64,000 nt of DNA from an uncultured Sphingomonadaceae bacterium (GCA_937995515.1 CALKJZ010000005.1:1-64000), one strand, 5' to 3'; positions 43,524 through 53,129 are shown, counted from the stretch's first letter. Numbers and translations: made by a program. The notes: generated by a model from the letters alone, not told the origin.

Positions 43524-44792
43524 TTGGGCGAGGCAGGCGACGGGCCGGGCGAGGCAGGCGACGGGCCGGGCGACGGGCCGCCGGACCGGCAGAGCGCCGA
43601 CCCATTTACCTACGCCGCCGAGGCCGGCCGGCGGCGCGCGTGGACATTTCTCGATGCCGCGCACGGCGGCATCGTCAACCCGCCGCTGTGGCGGGCCTCC
43701 ACGATCGTCTACGACACGGTGGCCGACCTCGATGCCGCGCCGGCACACATGGACGAGCGGCTGTTCTATGGCCGCAAGGGCACACCCACCCAGTGGGCGC
43801 TGCGCGAGGCGCTGACCGGTCTCGAGCCGGGCGCGGCCGGCACGATCCTGTTCCCCTCCGGCGTCGCAGCGCTGGCGGCTGCGATCCTCTCGGTGGTGCG
43901 GCCCGGCGCGCATGTGCTGGTGCCCGACAGCGCCTATGACCCGACGACAGCGCTGCTCGATGGCCTCGTGGCCGGGCTCGGCGTCGTCTCCGAGCCCTAT
44001 GATCCGTGCGCGGGCAGCGCGATTGCATCGCTCTTCCGGCCCGAGACCCGGCTGGTGCTGCTGGAAAGCCCCGGCTCGCTCACCTTCGAGGTGCAGGATG
44101 TGCCGGCCATCTGCAGGGCGGCGCGCGCGGCCGGCATTGCAACGCTGCTCGACAACACCTGGGCAGCGAGCCTCCTTTTCAAGGGCATCGCGGCCGGGTG
44201 CGACATGGTCATGCAAGCCTGCACCAAATATGTGGGCGGCCATTCCGACCTGATGCTCGGTTCGGTCTCGGCCGTGCCGGGCCGCTACGAGGCGCTGCGG
44301 CGCACTGCTTGGGCGCTTGGCCAGTGTGTCTCGGCAGACGAGGCGTGGCTTGCGCTTCGCGGCCTGCGCACGCTGCCGCTGCGCATGGAGCGCCACGGCC
44401 GGTCCGCGCTTGCCATCGCGCGCTGGCTGGAAGGCCATGAGCTGGTCGCCCGGGTGCGCCATCCGGCGCTCCCCTCGGACCCGGGCCATCGGCTGTGGAG
44501 GCGGGACTTTGCCGGCGCCTCGGGCCTTTTTGCCTTCGAGCTCAAGGTCGGCAGCCGGGCGGATGCCGGCCTGTTCTGCGACGGGATGCGACACTTCCGG
44601 CTGGGCTACAGCTGGGGCGGCTACGAATCGCTCATCATTCCGATTGCGCCCGAGCGGATCCGCCGGCTTTCGCGCCGCGCGCCTGCCGGGCTGATGCTGC
44701 GGGTGTCGATCGGGCTCGAGGATCCGCAGGACCTGATCGCCGATCTTCACGACGCGCTCGCACGCGTCAGCGCGCTTCCCCCCGCCGTCTGA
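43524..44792 (+). CDS. metC: Cystathionine beta-lyase
   Basis: 422 residues, PLP-dependent Cys/Met metabolism fold. It cleaves cystathionine to homocysteine, pyruvate and ammonia. Seen are TQWALREALTGLEPGAAGTI, FPSGVAALAAAIL, NTWAASLLFKGIAAGCDMV and the PLP lysine in CTKYVGGHSDLMLG (Lys235), with RLGYSWGGYESLI near the C-terminus. TTG 43524 is the annotated start, but its first ~19 residues are encoded by a repeat (GEAGDGP twice), and the conserved part starts near DRQSADPF. The 3' end overlaps the convergent scpA by 26 bases. With sseA this groups sulfur amino-acid metabolism. Confidence 0.93.
   Translation: MGEAGDGPGEAGDGPGDGPPDRQSADPFTYAAEAGRRRAWTFLDAAHGGIVNPPLWRASTIVYDTVADLDAAPAHMDERLFYGRKGTPTQWALREALTGLEPGAAGTILFPSGVAALAAAILSVVRPGAHVLVPDSAYDPTTALLDGLVAGLGVVSEPYDPCAGSAIASLFRPETRLVLLESPGSLTFEVQDVPAICRAARAAGIATLLDNTWAASLLFKGIAAGCDMVMQACTKYVGGHSDLMLGSVSAVPGRYEALRRTAWALGQCVSADEAWLALRGLRTLPLRMERHGRSALAIARWLEGHELVARVRHPALPSDPGHRLWRRDFAGASGLFAFELKVGSRADAGLFCDGMRHFRLGYSWGGYESLIIPIAPERIRRLSRRAPAGLMLRVSIGLEDPQDLIADLHDALARVSALPPAV
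43526..43579 (+). repeat. 21-base tandem repeat at the 5' end of metC
   Basis: A 21-base unit of GGGCGAGGCAGGCGACGGGC plus C occurs at 43526-43546 and again at 43547-43567, followed by a 12-base partial copy. It is divisible by three, so the frame is kept and gives a GEAGDGP repeat. It suggests slippage near the start. Confidence 0.8.
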
Positions 44793-45555
44793 CGTAAAGC
44801 GGCCGGAACGGCCCATCCTGCGCGAGCTCGATGGCGCCCTGGCGCGCCAGTTCCAGCGCTGCGACAAGCCCGGAGGCGAGCGCCGAGCGCCGCAGCGGCT
44901 CGTCGTCCACCGGCACGAGAAAGCGCGACAGCGCCGTCCAGTCGAGCGCCTGCCCAACCATGGCCGACAGGCGCTCCAGCGCCTCCTCGAGGCTGACAAC
45001 CCGCGCCCGTGCCGGCGCCCAGGCCGCCCGCTCGCGCCGCATGGCGATCGTGCCATAGGCCGTCAGCAGGTCGGCAAGATCGGCCTCGAAGCGGCTGGCG
45101 CGGATCTGGCGCAGGCCCTCGGGCGCGGCGCGCATGGCCGTCTCGCGGCCGAGGCGCGGGCGCGCATCGAGCCGGGCAGCCGCCTCGCGCATGGCCGCAA
45201 GGCGCTGAAGCCGCCAGCGCAGCGCCCCGGCCATCGCCTCGGCATCCGGCTCGGCATCGGGCGCGCGCGGCAGCAGCAGCAGCGACTTCAGATAGGCAAG
45301 CCAGGCGGCCATCACGAGATAATCGGCTGCCACTTCCAGCCGCAGCGCGCGCTGCCGGTTGATGAAGGCGACATACTGGTCGACAAGCTCGAGGATTGGA
45401 ATGGCCGCAAGGTCGACCCGCTGGCTGCGGGCGAGGTCGAGCAGCAGGTCGAGCGGGCCCTCGAAGCTTGGCAGGCTGACTGTCAGCACATCGCCCGCAG
45501 CCGGCCCGGCGAGCGGGTCTTGCGAGGCTTCGCCTGGCCTGGTGCGGGTGCGCAC
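44767..45555 (-). CDS. scpA: Segregation and condensation protein A
   Basis: 262 residues. ScpA is the kleisin subunit that closes the SMC-ScpAB ring for chromosome segregation. The kleisin N-terminus is visible as FEGPLDLLLDLARSQRVDLAAIPILELVDQYVAFI and LAYLKSLLLLP; the winged-helix C-terminus ends AALELARQGAIELAQDGPFRPLYVR. GTG 45555 lies seven bases after the nagZ stop. The usual next gene scpB is missing. Confidence 0.93.
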   Translation of the reverse strand: MRTRTRPGEASQDPLAGPAAGDVLTVSLPSFEGPLDLLLDLARSQRVDLAAIPILELVDQYVAFINRQRALRLEVAADYLVMAAWLAYLKSLLLLPRAPDAEPDAEAMAGALRWRLQRLAAMREAAARLDARPRLGRETAMRAAPEGLRQIRASRFEADLADLLTAYGTIAMRRERAAWAPARARVVSLEEALERLSAMVGQALDWTALSRFLVPVDDEPLRRSALASGLVAALELARQGAIELAQDGPFRPLYVRRRGEAR

Positions 45556-45562
45556 GGCCGGC

Positions 45563-46600
45563 TCAGGCCGCAGAAAGGAGCGCGTCGCGCCGGGCGACGA
45601 GCAGGTCCACGGGCGGCGGCATGCCCTCGTGCGGCACGCGCGGGCTGCCGGCCCAGGCCATGGCCCGCCGAAGCCGGCATTCGGCCTCGGCGCCGATCGG
45701 GGACACCTCGCGTGCAATCGCCTCCATTTCGGCAAGGTCGCCCGAGCAGTGCAGGGCGATGTCGCAGCCCGCCTCGAGCGCGAGCGCGGCACGCATCCCC
45801 ATGTCGCCGGCACCGGGCTGGTGTGCGAGCGCCTGCATTCCGAGATCGTCCGACATGAGAAGGCCATCGAAGCCGATCGCACCGCGGACGATCCGGCCGA
45901 TGATGTCGGCGGAAAGGGTGGCGCAGCGCTCGCTGTCCCACGCGGGATAGAGAATGTGGGCGGTCATCGCCATCGGCGCATCGGCAAGCGCGCGGAAGGG
46001 CGCGAGGTCGCGCTCCAGCTCTGCCTCGCCCGCATCGACCACCGGCAGGTCGAGATGGCTGTCCGCGCGGGCCCGGCCATGGCCGGGGATGTGCTTGACC
46101 ACCCCCACGATGCCGGCGCGCTGGAGGCCGTCCAAGGTTGCCCGGCCGAGGGCGGCCACTGCAAGCGGGTCAGGCGAAAAGGCGCGGTCGCCGATGATGT
46201 CGTGGGCGCCGGCCGCCGGCACATCGAGCAGCGGCAGGCAGTCGACGCTGATCCCGAACGCGGCAAGGGTGCGGCCGATGGCCTCGGCGTTGGCGCGTGC
46301 GGCCGCCATGGCGGTCGCCGGTGCCCGCACATAGGCCTCGCCGAACACCGCCGCCGGCGGAAAGGCTGGCGCAAGCGGCGGGCGCAGCCGCGCAACGCGG
46401 CCGCCTTCCTGGTCGATGAGGATGGGCAGATCCGCCCGGCCGGCCAGCGCGCGGAGCGAGTCCGTGAGCGCACGAAGCTGCAGCGCATCGACGATGTTGC
46501 GCCCGAACAGGATGTAGCCGGCCGGATCGAGCGCGGCGAAGAGCGCGCGCTCGGCGTCGGTAAGCGCCGGGCCCTGAACGCCTAGGAAGAGCGGCGTCAT
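45563..46600 (-). CDS. nagZ: Beta-N-acetylhexosaminidase
   Basis: 345 residues, glycoside hydrolase family 3. NagZ removes GlcNAc from GlcNAc-anhydroMurNAc muropeptides, feeding the recycling path that includes amgK and murU. Hallmarks are [42 protein letters not shown] (catalytic His/Asp loop) and the nucleophile Asp in [12 protein letters not shown]. It should act in the cytoplasm (no signal). It starts the nagZ-scpA unit. No clear ribosome site precedes ATG 46600. Confidence 0.95.
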   Translation of the reverse strand: MTPLFLGVQGPALTDAERALFAALDPAGYILFGRNIVDALQLRALTDSLRALAGRADLPILIDQEGGRVARLRPPLAPAFPPAAVFGEAYVRAPATAMAAARANAEAIGRTLAAFGISVDCLPLLDVPAAGAHDIIGDRAFSPDPLAVAALGRATLDGLQRAGIVGVVKHIPGHGRARADSHLDLPVVDAGEAELERDLAPFRALADAPMAMTAHILYPAWDSERCATLSADIIGRIVRGAIGFDGLLMSDDLGMQALAHQPGAGDMGMRAALALEAGCDIALHCSGDLAEMEAIAREVSPIGAEAECRLRRAMAWAGSPRVPHEGMPPPVDLLVARRDALLSAA

Positions 46601-47000
46601 GGGCGGCCAGTCGCGCGCGCCCCGCCGCGGGCGGGGGCTCTGGGCGGCTGGCCACCCGTCGAGACCGGGCACGTCCGGCGCGCCGCGGCGGCGCGGAAGC
46701 CGGAGGCCAGAGCGTGGGGCCCGCAACGGCGGGCAGGGATGGCGGCGAGGCCGGAGATGGGCATGCGGCGTCAGGGCTCTCCCAAGGGTTGCAGGCGGCG
46801 CCACGGGGCCCCACTTGCGCTTTCCGACACACCCATTATGGACGCTCGCTCGATTCCGCCAGTGTGTGCCGGCGCGGCGCGGCTGGCGGCCGATGCCGGG
46901 CCGGGCCCCGTGTGGCTGGAACACGTGGGATCGACCTGCAGACCGTTGCACGAAAGGCCGGGGCCGCGCCCGGACCGAGAACAGGAACAAGGGTGCCCCC
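46601..47000. other. Gene-free interval between nagZ and rpmF
   Basis: The 400 bases between these divergent genes hold no frame with a convincing protein. A 7-bp stem with loop GCG (46620-46636) lies near nagZ. A candidate rpmF promoter lies at 46815-46842, leaving a long (~150 base) leader before rpmF. The genes that often flank nagZ (SPOR-domain protein, argS) and rpmF (DUF177) are absent. Confidence 0.6.
46815..46842 (+). promoter_or_regulatory. Candidate promoter for rpmF
   Basis: TTGCGC (46815-46820) and TATGGA (46837-46842) are 16 bases apart. A long GC-rich leader of ~150 bases follows, in which a regulatory fold could exist but none is clear by eye. Confidence 0.45.
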
Positions 47001-47180
47001 ATGGCTGTCCCGAAGCGAAAGACCTCGCCGTCCAGGCGCAACATGCGGCGCAGCCACCATGCGCTGAGGCCGGTCGAGGTGCAGGAATGCCCCAACTGCG
47101 GGGAGCTGAAGCTGCCGCACCACGTCTGCCCCGCCTGCGGCTTTTACGACGGCCGCGAAGTGCTGGTCCGGGCGAACTGA
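47001..47180 (+). CDS. rpmF: 50S ribosomal protein L32
   Basis: 59 residues, the normal length. The start [21 protein letters not shown] is typical. A zinc ribbon of four cysteines is intact (ECPNCGE, VCPACG), so this is the zinc-binding form. It precedes plsX by 123 bases, the common bacterial order linking ribosome and lipid synthesis. The ATG has AAGGGTG nearby as ribosome site. Confidence 0.96.
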   Translation: MAVPKRKTSPSRRNMRRSHHALRPVEVQECPNCGELKLPHHVCPACGFYDGREVLVRAN

Positions 47181-47303
47181 CGCAAGGCCGGGGGCAGCTG
47201 GCGCAGGAGCCGCGCATGGACGCGCCAGCCACGCCAGATCCGGAACCCCGGCCCGCGGCGACGGCGCCGCGCGGGCCCCGATGCCGGCATTCGTGAGCCG
47301 TCC

Positions 47304-48380
47304 GTGAGCCGCGCGCCGCGCGTCATCCGCATTGCCGTCGACGCCATGGGTGGCGATGTCGGCCCGGAGACGGTCATTGCCGGCGCGGAACTGGCGCGCG
47401 AACGCTGGCCGGAGCTGCGCTTTTGCATCTACGGCCAGGAGGCGGCCGTGATGGCCGCGCTCCAGCGCGCGCCGCGGCTGAAGGTGGAAGCCGAGGTGGT
47501 GCCGGTCGAGGGCGTCGTCCTCGGAACCGACAAGCCGAGCCAGGCGCTCAGGCGTGCGCGCTCGACCTCGATGGGCCTTGCCGTCGAGGCGGTGAAGGCC
47601 GGCGAAGCGGATGCCTGCGTCTCGGCCGGAAACACCGGCGCCTTCATGGCCATTGCCAAGCTTGCGCTGCGCACCCTTCCGGGCATCGACCGGCCGGCGC
47701 TGACCGCCCTGATGCCAACCCTCAAGCGCGACTCCGTTGTGCTCGACCTTGGGGCCAATGCGGAATCGAGCGCGGAGAACCTCGTCCAGTTCGCCATCAT
47801 GGGCGCCGCCTTTGCCCGTGCGGTGCTGGCGCTGGAACAGCCGAAGGTCGCCCTTCTCAACATCGGCGAGGAAGACCTGAAGGGCACCGGCCAGCTGCGC
47901 GAGGCGGCGGCCCTCCTGCGGCAGGCCGCAGCCGACCTGCCGATGCGCTTTGCCGGCTTCATCGAGGGCCACGGCATCGCCGAGGGCGAGACGGACGTGG
48001 TCGTCACCGACGGCTTTTCGGGCAACATCGCGCTCAAGACGGCAGAGGGCACGGCCAAGCTGGTCGGCGGTCTCCTGAAGCGCGCCTATGGCAGCAGCTG
48101 GATCACCCGAATCGGCTATCTGCTCTCGCGCTCGGCCCTCGCCGCGCTGCGCGACCAGCTCGATCCGAACAACCACAATGGCGCGGTGTTCCTCGGCCTG
48201 AACGGCATTGCCGTCAAAAGCCACGGGGCGGCAAGCATCAAGGGCTTTGCCAATGCGCTCGGCGTGGCGCACGACCTCGTGCGCGAGGACATCCTCGCGC
48301 GCATCAAGGCCGACATGGCAAACTTCCGGGCCCACCAGCCCCCCGGGATTTCGGTGGCGCAGGCACCGGACGCCGCCTGA
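47304..48380 (+). CDS. plsX: Phosphate acyltransferase
   Basis: 358 residues. PlsX converts acyl-ACP to acyl-phosphate, which PlsY uses to start phospholipid synthesis. Features are [92 protein letters not shown] and the C-terminal [20 protein letters not shown]. Start is GTG 47304; fabH begins one base after the stop. Confidence 0.96.
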   Translation: MSRAPRVIRIAVDAMGGDVGPETVIAGAELARERWPELRFCIYGQEAAVMAALQRAPRLKVEAEVVPVEGVVLGTDKPSQALRRARSTSMGLAVEAVKAGEADACVSAGNTGAFMAIAKLALRTLPGIDRPALTALMPTLKRDSVVLDLGANAESSAENLVQFAIMGAAFARAVLALEQPKVALLNIGEEDLKGTGQLREAAALLRQAAADLPMRFAGFIEGHGIAEGETDVVVTDGFSGNIALKTAEGTAKLVGGLLKRAYGSSWITRIGYLLSRSALAALRDQLDPNNHNGAVFLGLNGIAVKSHGAASIKGFANALGVAHDLVREDILARIKADMANFRAHQPPGISVAQAPDAA

Positions 48381-48381
48381 G

Positions 48382-49365
48382 GTGACGGGGCCCGTCCAGC
48401 GCAGCGTGATCGAGGGCACCGGCAGCGCCCTGCCGGAGACCCGCGTGACCAACGACGAGCTCGCGCGGCGGCTCGACACGTCAGACAGCTGGATCCGCGA
48501 ACGCACCGGCATCTGCGAGCGGCGCATCGCGGCAGCCGGCGAAACCACCGCCGACCTCGCCGTCGCCGCCGGCGCCCGGGCGCTCGCGGCCGCAGGCGCG
48601 GGGCCCGACGACATCGACCTCGTGCTCGTCGCCACTGCCACGCCCGCGCGCACCTTCCCGGCAACGGCCGCCACCGTCCAGGGCCGGCTGGGCATCCGGG
48701 CCGGATCGGCCTTCGACATTGCCGCGGTCTGCTCGGGTTTCGTCTATGCGCTTGCGGTTGCGGATTCGCTGCTGCGGACTGGTCAGGCCCGCCGCGCGCT
48801 GGTGATCGGCGCAGAAACCTTCAGCCGGATCATCGACTGGGAAGACCGCACGACGGCGGTGCTGTTCGGCGACGGCGCGGGTGCCGCCGTGGTCGGGCTC
48901 GCGGAAGGCCGGGGCGACCTCTCCGACCGTGGCATCCTTGCTGCCCGGTTGCGGGCCGACGGGCGCCACGACATGCTCCTCCACGTCGATGGCGGCGCGG
49001 GCTCGACGGGCACGGTCGGCCATGTGCGCATGGCGGGGCGGGAGGTGTTCCGCCATGCAGTCACCAACCTCGCCGGGGTCACGCACGAGCTGCTCGACGG
49101 GCTTGGCCTCACGGCGGCCGACATCGACTGGATCGTGCCGCACCAGGCCAATCTCCGGATCATCGAGGCCACCGCGCAGCGGATCGGCGTGCCCATGGAG
49201 CGCGTGGTGGTGACCGTCGACCGGCATGCCAACACCTCGGCGGCCTCGGTGCCGCTTGCGCTCGATTCGGCGATCCGCGACGGCCGGATCCGGCCCGGCC
49301 AGCTGCTGCTGGTGGAAGCCATGGGCGGCGGCTTCACCTGGGGCGCGGCCGTGGTCCGCCTCTGA
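48382..49365 (+). CDS. fabH: Beta-ketoacyl-ACP synthase III
   Basis: 327 residues. FabH joins acetyl-CoA with malonyl-ACP to begin fatty-acid synthesis. The catalytic Cys117 is in [14 protein letters not shown]; the His and Asn are in [10 protein letters not shown] and [14 protein letters not shown]; the closing motif [13 protein letters not shown] is typical. Start GTG 48382 follows the plsX stop with one base between. The 101-base gap after it carries the ihfA promoter. Confidence 0.96.
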   Translation: MTGPVQRSVIEGTGSALPETRVTNDELARRLDTSDSWIRERTGICERRIAAAGETTADLAVAAGARALAAAGAGPDDIDLVLVATATPARTFPATAATVQGRLGIRAGSAFDIAAVCSGFVYALAVADSLLRTGQARRALVIGAETFSRIIDWEDRTTAVLFGDGAGAAVVGLAEGRGDLSDRGILAARLRADGRHDMLLHVDGGAGSTGTVGHVRMAGREVFRHAVTNLAGVTHELLDGLGLTAADIDWIVPHQANLRIIEATAQRIGVPMERVVVTVDRHANTSAASVPLALDSAIRDGRIRPGQLLLVEAMGGGFTWGAAVVRL

Positions 49366-49410
49366 GGGGCGGGGGCAGGCCGTCGGCCGCGCGCCGGCGC
49401 TCTTCGACTT

Positions 49411-49439
49411 TTGCGCAAGGGCCCGAATCGGGCTAGTCT
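49411..49439 (+). promoter_or_regulatory. Promoter for ihfA
   Basis: TTGCGC (49411-49416) and TAGTCT (49434-49439) are separated by 17 bases. The TTG start of ihfA is 27 bases further on. A GGGCCCGAATCGGGC imperfect palindrome lies in the spacer. Confidence 0.55.
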
Positions 49440-49466
49440 CGGGCCCAACGGATCGGGAGGCGGATC

Positions 49467-49799
49467 TTGGACAGTCAGAACCGGCGGGGCGCAGCCGGGA
49501 GCCATGCGGCCCCGGGGCAGACGCTGACCCGAGCGGACCTTGCAGACCGGCTGCACCGGGCGGTGGGTCTGTCGCGCGCGGAATCGGCCGATCTCGTCGA
49601 GCAGGTGCTGAATGCGATCGCCGACGCGCTGGTGAGCGGGGAGAATGTGAAGCTCTCCTCCTTCGGCAGCTTCACCCGGCGCGACAAGGGCCAGCGGGTC
49701 GGGCGCAACCCCAAGACGGGCGTCGAGGTGCCCATTGCGCCGCGCACGGTGATCACCTTCCGCGCGAGCCAGCTGCTGCGCCAGCGGATCAATGGCTGA
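49467..49799 (+). CDS. ihfA: Integration host factor subunit alpha
   Basis: 110 residues of the DNABII fold. IHF bends DNA for transcription, replication and recombination. Seen are [69 protein letters not shown], with the arm proline in GRNPKTG. A TTG start is preceded by GGGAGGCGG; ~18 extra residues at the N-terminus are unusual. The usual MerR neighbour follows. Confidence 0.94.
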   Translation: MDSQNRRGAAGSHAAPGQTLTRADLADRLHRAVGLSRAESADLVEQVLNAIADALVSGENVKLSSFGSFTRRDKGQRVGRNPKTGVEVPIAPRTVITFRASQLLRQRING

Positions 49800-49808
49800 G
49801 GCGAGGCC

Positions 49809-50258
49809 ATGGCGCTGAGCGAAGGACCGGCCGGCAAGGATCCGGAGGCGTTCCGCACGATCCGCGAAGTCTCCGAGCAGCTGGGCGTGCCGCAGCATGT
49901 GCTGCGCTTCTGGGAAACGCGCTTTCGCGAGCTGAGGCCGCTCAAGCGCGGCGGCAACCGCCGCTATTACCGGCCAGACGATGTGGCGCTGGCCCTTGCG
50001 CTCAAGCGCCTGCTGCACGAACAGGGCTACACGGTCAAAGGCGTGCAGCGCCTTCTTGCCACCCGCGGCGTGCGTGCAACCGTCGAGGAGGTGACAGGCG
50101 GCGCGGGCGCCCCGGCAAACGAGGGGCGGGGGGCCGCTGCGGCGCCTGACCCTGCCGGGTGCGCGAAGCCCTGCGAGGTTGCGGTTCCAGCCGAGGTCAC
50201 CACCCGGCTGCGGCGCATCCGCGATCGCCTCGAGGCGGCGCTCGACGCGGCCGCCTGA
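49809..50258 (+). CDS. MerR family regulator (conserved neighbour of ihfA)
   Basis: 149 residues. The N-terminal winged helix is [46 protein letters not shown], the MlrA-like variant with FWE, which binds promoter DNA. The linker (residues ~75-125) is low-complexity; the C-terminal helix [15 protein letters not shown] is probably for dimerisation. It follows ihfA by nine bases, as is common in alphaproteobacteria. Its targets are unknown. Confidence 0.88.
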   Translation: MALSEGPAGKDPEAFRTIREVSEQLGVPQHVLRFWETRFRELRPLKRGGNRRYYRPDDVALALALKRLLHEQGYTVKGVQRLLATRGVRATVEEVTGGAGAPANEGRGAAAAPDPAGCAKPCEVAVPAEVTTRLRRIRDRLEAALDAAA

Positions 50259-50272
50259 CCAGCGGGCCCGGC

Positions 50273-51010
50273 TTGAAGAGCATCGCCGTGTTCGCCGCCA
50301 AGGGCGGCGTGGGCAAGACCACCATCGCGGTCAGCCTCGCCCATTCCTCGGCGACCATGGGCGGGCGCCGGACGCTGCTGTGGGATCTCGATCCGCAGGG
50401 AGCGGCAAGCTGGCTCCTGCGCACGGGACCGCGCGCGGGCCTGAAGGCGCGAGCGGCGCTGGCCGGAGAGGACGCGCTGCTCGACCTCGTGCGGCCCACC
50501 GCCTTTCCCAACCTCGCGCTGCTTCCGGCAGACCGGTCGCTGCGCCGAATGGAGGCGGATCTCGCGCGCACGGACCGCGCCAAGCAGATCCGGCGGCTGA
50601 TGAAGGCCTTCGCGCGCGACTTCGACCGGGTCGTGATCGATACGCCGCCCGGCCTTTCAGAAGTGGCCGACCGGGTGCTCCGGGCCGTGGATCTCGTGGT
50701 CGTGCCCGCCATTCCCACGCCGCTTTCGGCGCGCGCGGACACGCAGCTCGCCGACGAACTGCGGCGCAGCCATGCCGGCGGCCCGGCGCTGCTGCCCGTG
50801 TGGAGCATGGCCGACCGGCGCAAGGCCCTGCACCGCAGCACCATCGCGGGCGCACCCGCACGGCCGGTCATTCCCTATGCCGCGGCCATCGAGGCGATGG
50901 CGGCCCGCCGCTCGCCGACCCCGGCGGCACCGCCGACGGCGCCGGCAGCGCGCGCACTCGCCGCCCTGTTCACAGAGGTCGAGAGGGCGCTGCTTCGCCC
51001 GGCGGCCTGA
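50273..51010 (+). CDS. Orphan ParA/MinD-like ATPase
   Basis: 245 residues. The deviant Walker A is AAKGGVGKTTIAVSLAH; switch I/II are visible as LWDLDPQGAASWL and RVVIDTPPGLSEVADRVL, with VPAIPTPLSAR. It lacks any ParB partner and starts with TTG only 14 bases after the MerR gene. Members position plasmids, chromosomes or protein complexes. The 3' end overlaps the convergent kinase by 41 bases. Role unknown. Confidence 0.87.
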   Translation: MKSIAVFAAKGGVGKTTIAVSLAHSSATMGGRRTLLWDLDPQGAASWLLRTGPRAGLKARAALAGEDALLDLVRPTAFPNLALLPADRSLRRMEADLARTDRAKQIRRLMKAFARDFDRVVIDTPPGLSEVADRVLRAVDLVVVPAIPTPLSARADTQLADELRRSHAGGPALLPVWSMADRRKALHRSTIAGAPARPVIPYAAAIEAMAARRSPTPAAPPTAPAARALAALFTEVERALLRPAA

Positions 51011-52379
51011 GCGGCGGGCGCTCCTGGCCAGCGGGCAGCCCATCGGCCAGCGGCAGGCGCACCCGCGCGCAAAGCCCGCCTTCCGGCCGGTTGGCGAGCC
51101 AGACGTCGCCACCATGGGCGCGCACGATTGCGCGCACGACGGCAAGCCCGAGCCCGCTTCCCGGGGGCGAAACCCGGTCGGGCGTGCGGGCCCGGTAGAA
51201 GGGCTCGAAGGCGCGCTCGAGATCGGCTTCGGCCATGCCCGGGCCATCGTCGCAGATCTCGAGACAGGCACAGCCCGCCTCCGGCCAGAGCCGGACCCGC
51301 GGCGGGGCCTGCCCCGTGCCATGCGCGAGCGCGTTGGTGACGAGATTGGTCACCATCCGCCGCAGCGCCACGGCATCGCCTTCCACCACCAGCGGTGCAT
51401 CGGCTGACACCTCGACACGCCCGGCGGTCAGCGCGGCGCCCTCTGCCACCTGCTCGACAAGCGACACAAGCTCCAGCCGCTCGCGCGGGCCGCCGGCCGA
51501 GGTGTCGCGGCCGAACTCGATGACCGAGGCGGTCATCGCCTCCATCTCGGCAAGATCGGCTGCCAGCCCGGTGCGAAGCGGCCCCGGCAGGGCCTCGACC
51601 CGGAAGGCCAGACGCGCAAGCGGCGTGCGCAGGTCGTGCGCGATGGCCGCGAGCATCTGGGTCTGCTCGCGCGCCTGGGCGGCCAGCTGCTCCTGCATGC
51701 GCAAAAGCGCCTCCCGCACGGTCTGCGCCTCGAGGGGCCCGCTGACCTCTCCCGGAAGCGCCTTGGGGTTGCGGCCGATCCGCCGGGCCTCCTCGGCGAG
51801 CTCGGCAAAGGGCCGGGCCAGCGCGCGCGCAAACCACAGCGCCACCGGCAGGATCAGCAGCGCACCAAGGAGGAACAGTGCGACGAGCTCTGCCTCCCAG
51901 CTGCCCAGCGGGCGGCGGGCCGGCCGGTAGACAGCCCAGAGGCCGCCCGGCTCCCGGACATAGACACGGAACGCGCCGACGAGCGCCGTCTCGAACGGCC
52001 CCGAGCGGCCCGGAGGCACCAGCTCCACCCGACGGCCGCGCTGCTCGGGGGCAAGATCGACAACCACCGCCTCCGGGCTGGTGCCGAGCAGCCCGGCCAG
52101 TTCCCGGGCTGCAAGTGCTGCGGCCGCCTGCTCGTCTTCCGGCACGGAGGGGGCCGCCCGCTGGCTGCCGACCGGCACCAGCGGCCCTTCGCCGCTCGAA
52201 ATGGCACGGGCAATGTCGGCCAGCGACAGGGCCGCAGGCGGGGCCGGCGAGGCGATCAGGATCGCGGCGACGGCGACCAGCTGCGCGACAAAGACGATGA
52301 GAAGCAGGAGCGCGAAGATCCGGGCAAACAGCGAGCTCTGCTGCGCCCGGCCCGCTGCGCGGCTGGCGCGGGGGCTCAG
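50970..52379 (-). CDS. Sensor histidine kinase, EnvZ-like, with a CTG start
   Basis: 469 residues if started at CTG 52379. The first membrane helix (residues ~20-43, FALLLLIVFVAQLVAVAAIL) is coded only upstream of the first conventional start (GTG 52178), and no ATG, GTG or TTG exists before it in frame. CTG 52379 overlaps the regulator's stop as CTGA. A short periplasmic loop (~45-162) is followed by TM2 (~163-185), HAMP, the phospho-acceptor AAIAHDLRTPLARL (His248), N-box NLVTNALAHG, DDGPGM and SGLGLAVV. It phosphorylates the coupled OmpR-type regulator. Its signal is unknown. Confidence 0.88.
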   Translation of the reverse strand: MSPRASRAAGRAQQSSLFARIFALLLLIVFVAQLVAVAAILIASPAPPAALSLADIARAISSGEGPLVPVGSQRAAPSVPEDEQAAAALAARELAGLLGTSPEAVVVDLAPEQRGRRVELVPPGRSGPFETALVGAFRVYVREPGGLWAVYRPARRPLGSWEAELVALFLLGALLILPVALWFARALARPFAELAEEARRIGRNPKALPGEVSGPLEAQTVREALLRMQEQLAAQAREQTQMLAAIAHDLRTPLARLAFRVEALPGPLRTGLAADLAEMEAMTASVIEFGRDTSAGGPRERLELVSLVEQVAEGAALTAGRVEVSADAPLVVEGDAVALRRMVTNLVTNALAHGTGQAPPRVRLWPEAGCACLEICDDGPGMAEADLERAFEPFYRARTPDRVSPPGSGLGLAVVRAIVRAHGGDVWLANRPEGGLCARVRLPLADGLPAGQERPPLRPPGEAAPSRPL

Positions 52380-53095
52380 TGCCGCACCACCCGCGCCGAC
52401 AGCATGTAGCCCTCGTTCCGCACGGTGCGGATGAGATCGGCCGCCTGGCGGCCGCCAACCTGTTCAAGCTTGCGCCGCAGCCGGCTTATTTGCACGTCGA
52501 TCGCGCGGTCATAGCTGTCGCTTGCCGGCCCGCGCGCCAGCTCGAGCAGCTGGTCGCGGCTGAGCACCCGCTGGGGATGCTCGACAAAGGCGCGCAGCAG
52601 CGCGAACTCGCCGTCGGTCAGCGAGACGAGCACATCATCAGGCGAGCGGATCTCGCGGCGCAGGATGTCGAGCCGCCAGCCGGCGAACTCGGCGACAACG
52701 GATGGCGCCTCCACGGCAGCACCGGCATGGCTCCGGCGCAGCACGGCGCGCACCCGCGCGAGGAGCTCGCGCGGGTTGCAGGGCTTGGCGAGATAGTCGT
52801 CGGCGCCGACCTCGAGGCCGACGATTCGGTCGGTGTCGGCGCCGATGGCAGAGAGCATGATGATCGGCATGCCCTTGCCCGACAGGCGCCGGGCAATCGA
52901 AAGCCCGTCCTCGTCGGGCAGCATCTGGTCGAGCACCATGAGATCGAACGGCGGCTCCGCGGCGAGCTTGCGGTCCATCTCGCCCGCATCGGCCGCGCCT
53001 TCCACATGAAAGCCGTGCGACGTCAGAAACGAGCCCACGAGCTCGCGAAGGCCAGGATCATCGTCCACCACCAGCAGCCGGGGAGGAGCCGCCAT
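52376..53095 (-). CDS. OmpR family response regulator
   Basis: 239 residues. Receiver domain with acidic pocket VVDDDPG, phospho-acceptor LMVLDQMLP (Asp56), SAIGADTD and Lys104 in YLAKP; winged-helix DNA-binding domain from ~145 (LTDGEFALLRAFVEHPQRVLSRDQLLEL, IDVQISRLRRKLE, IRTVRNEGYML). Transcribed from a well-formed promoter, with a direct repeat upstream that could be its own binding site. The stop overlaps the kinase start by four bases. Confidence 0.94.
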   Translation of the reverse strand: MAAPPRLLVVDDDPGLRELVGSFLTSHGFHVEGAADAGEMDRKLAAEPPFDLMVLDQMLPDEDGLSIARRLSGKGMPIIMLSAIGADTDRIVGLEVGADDYLAKPCNPRELLARVRAVLRRSHAGAAVEAPSVVAEFAGWRLDILRREIRSPDDVLVSLTDGEFALLRAFVEHPQRVLSRDQLLELARGPASDSYDRAIDVQISRLRRKLEQVGGRQAADLIRTVRNEGYMLSARVVRH

Positions 53096-53129
53096 TGCCC
53101 CTGATCCTCCATGTCACGCAACCCCAAAG

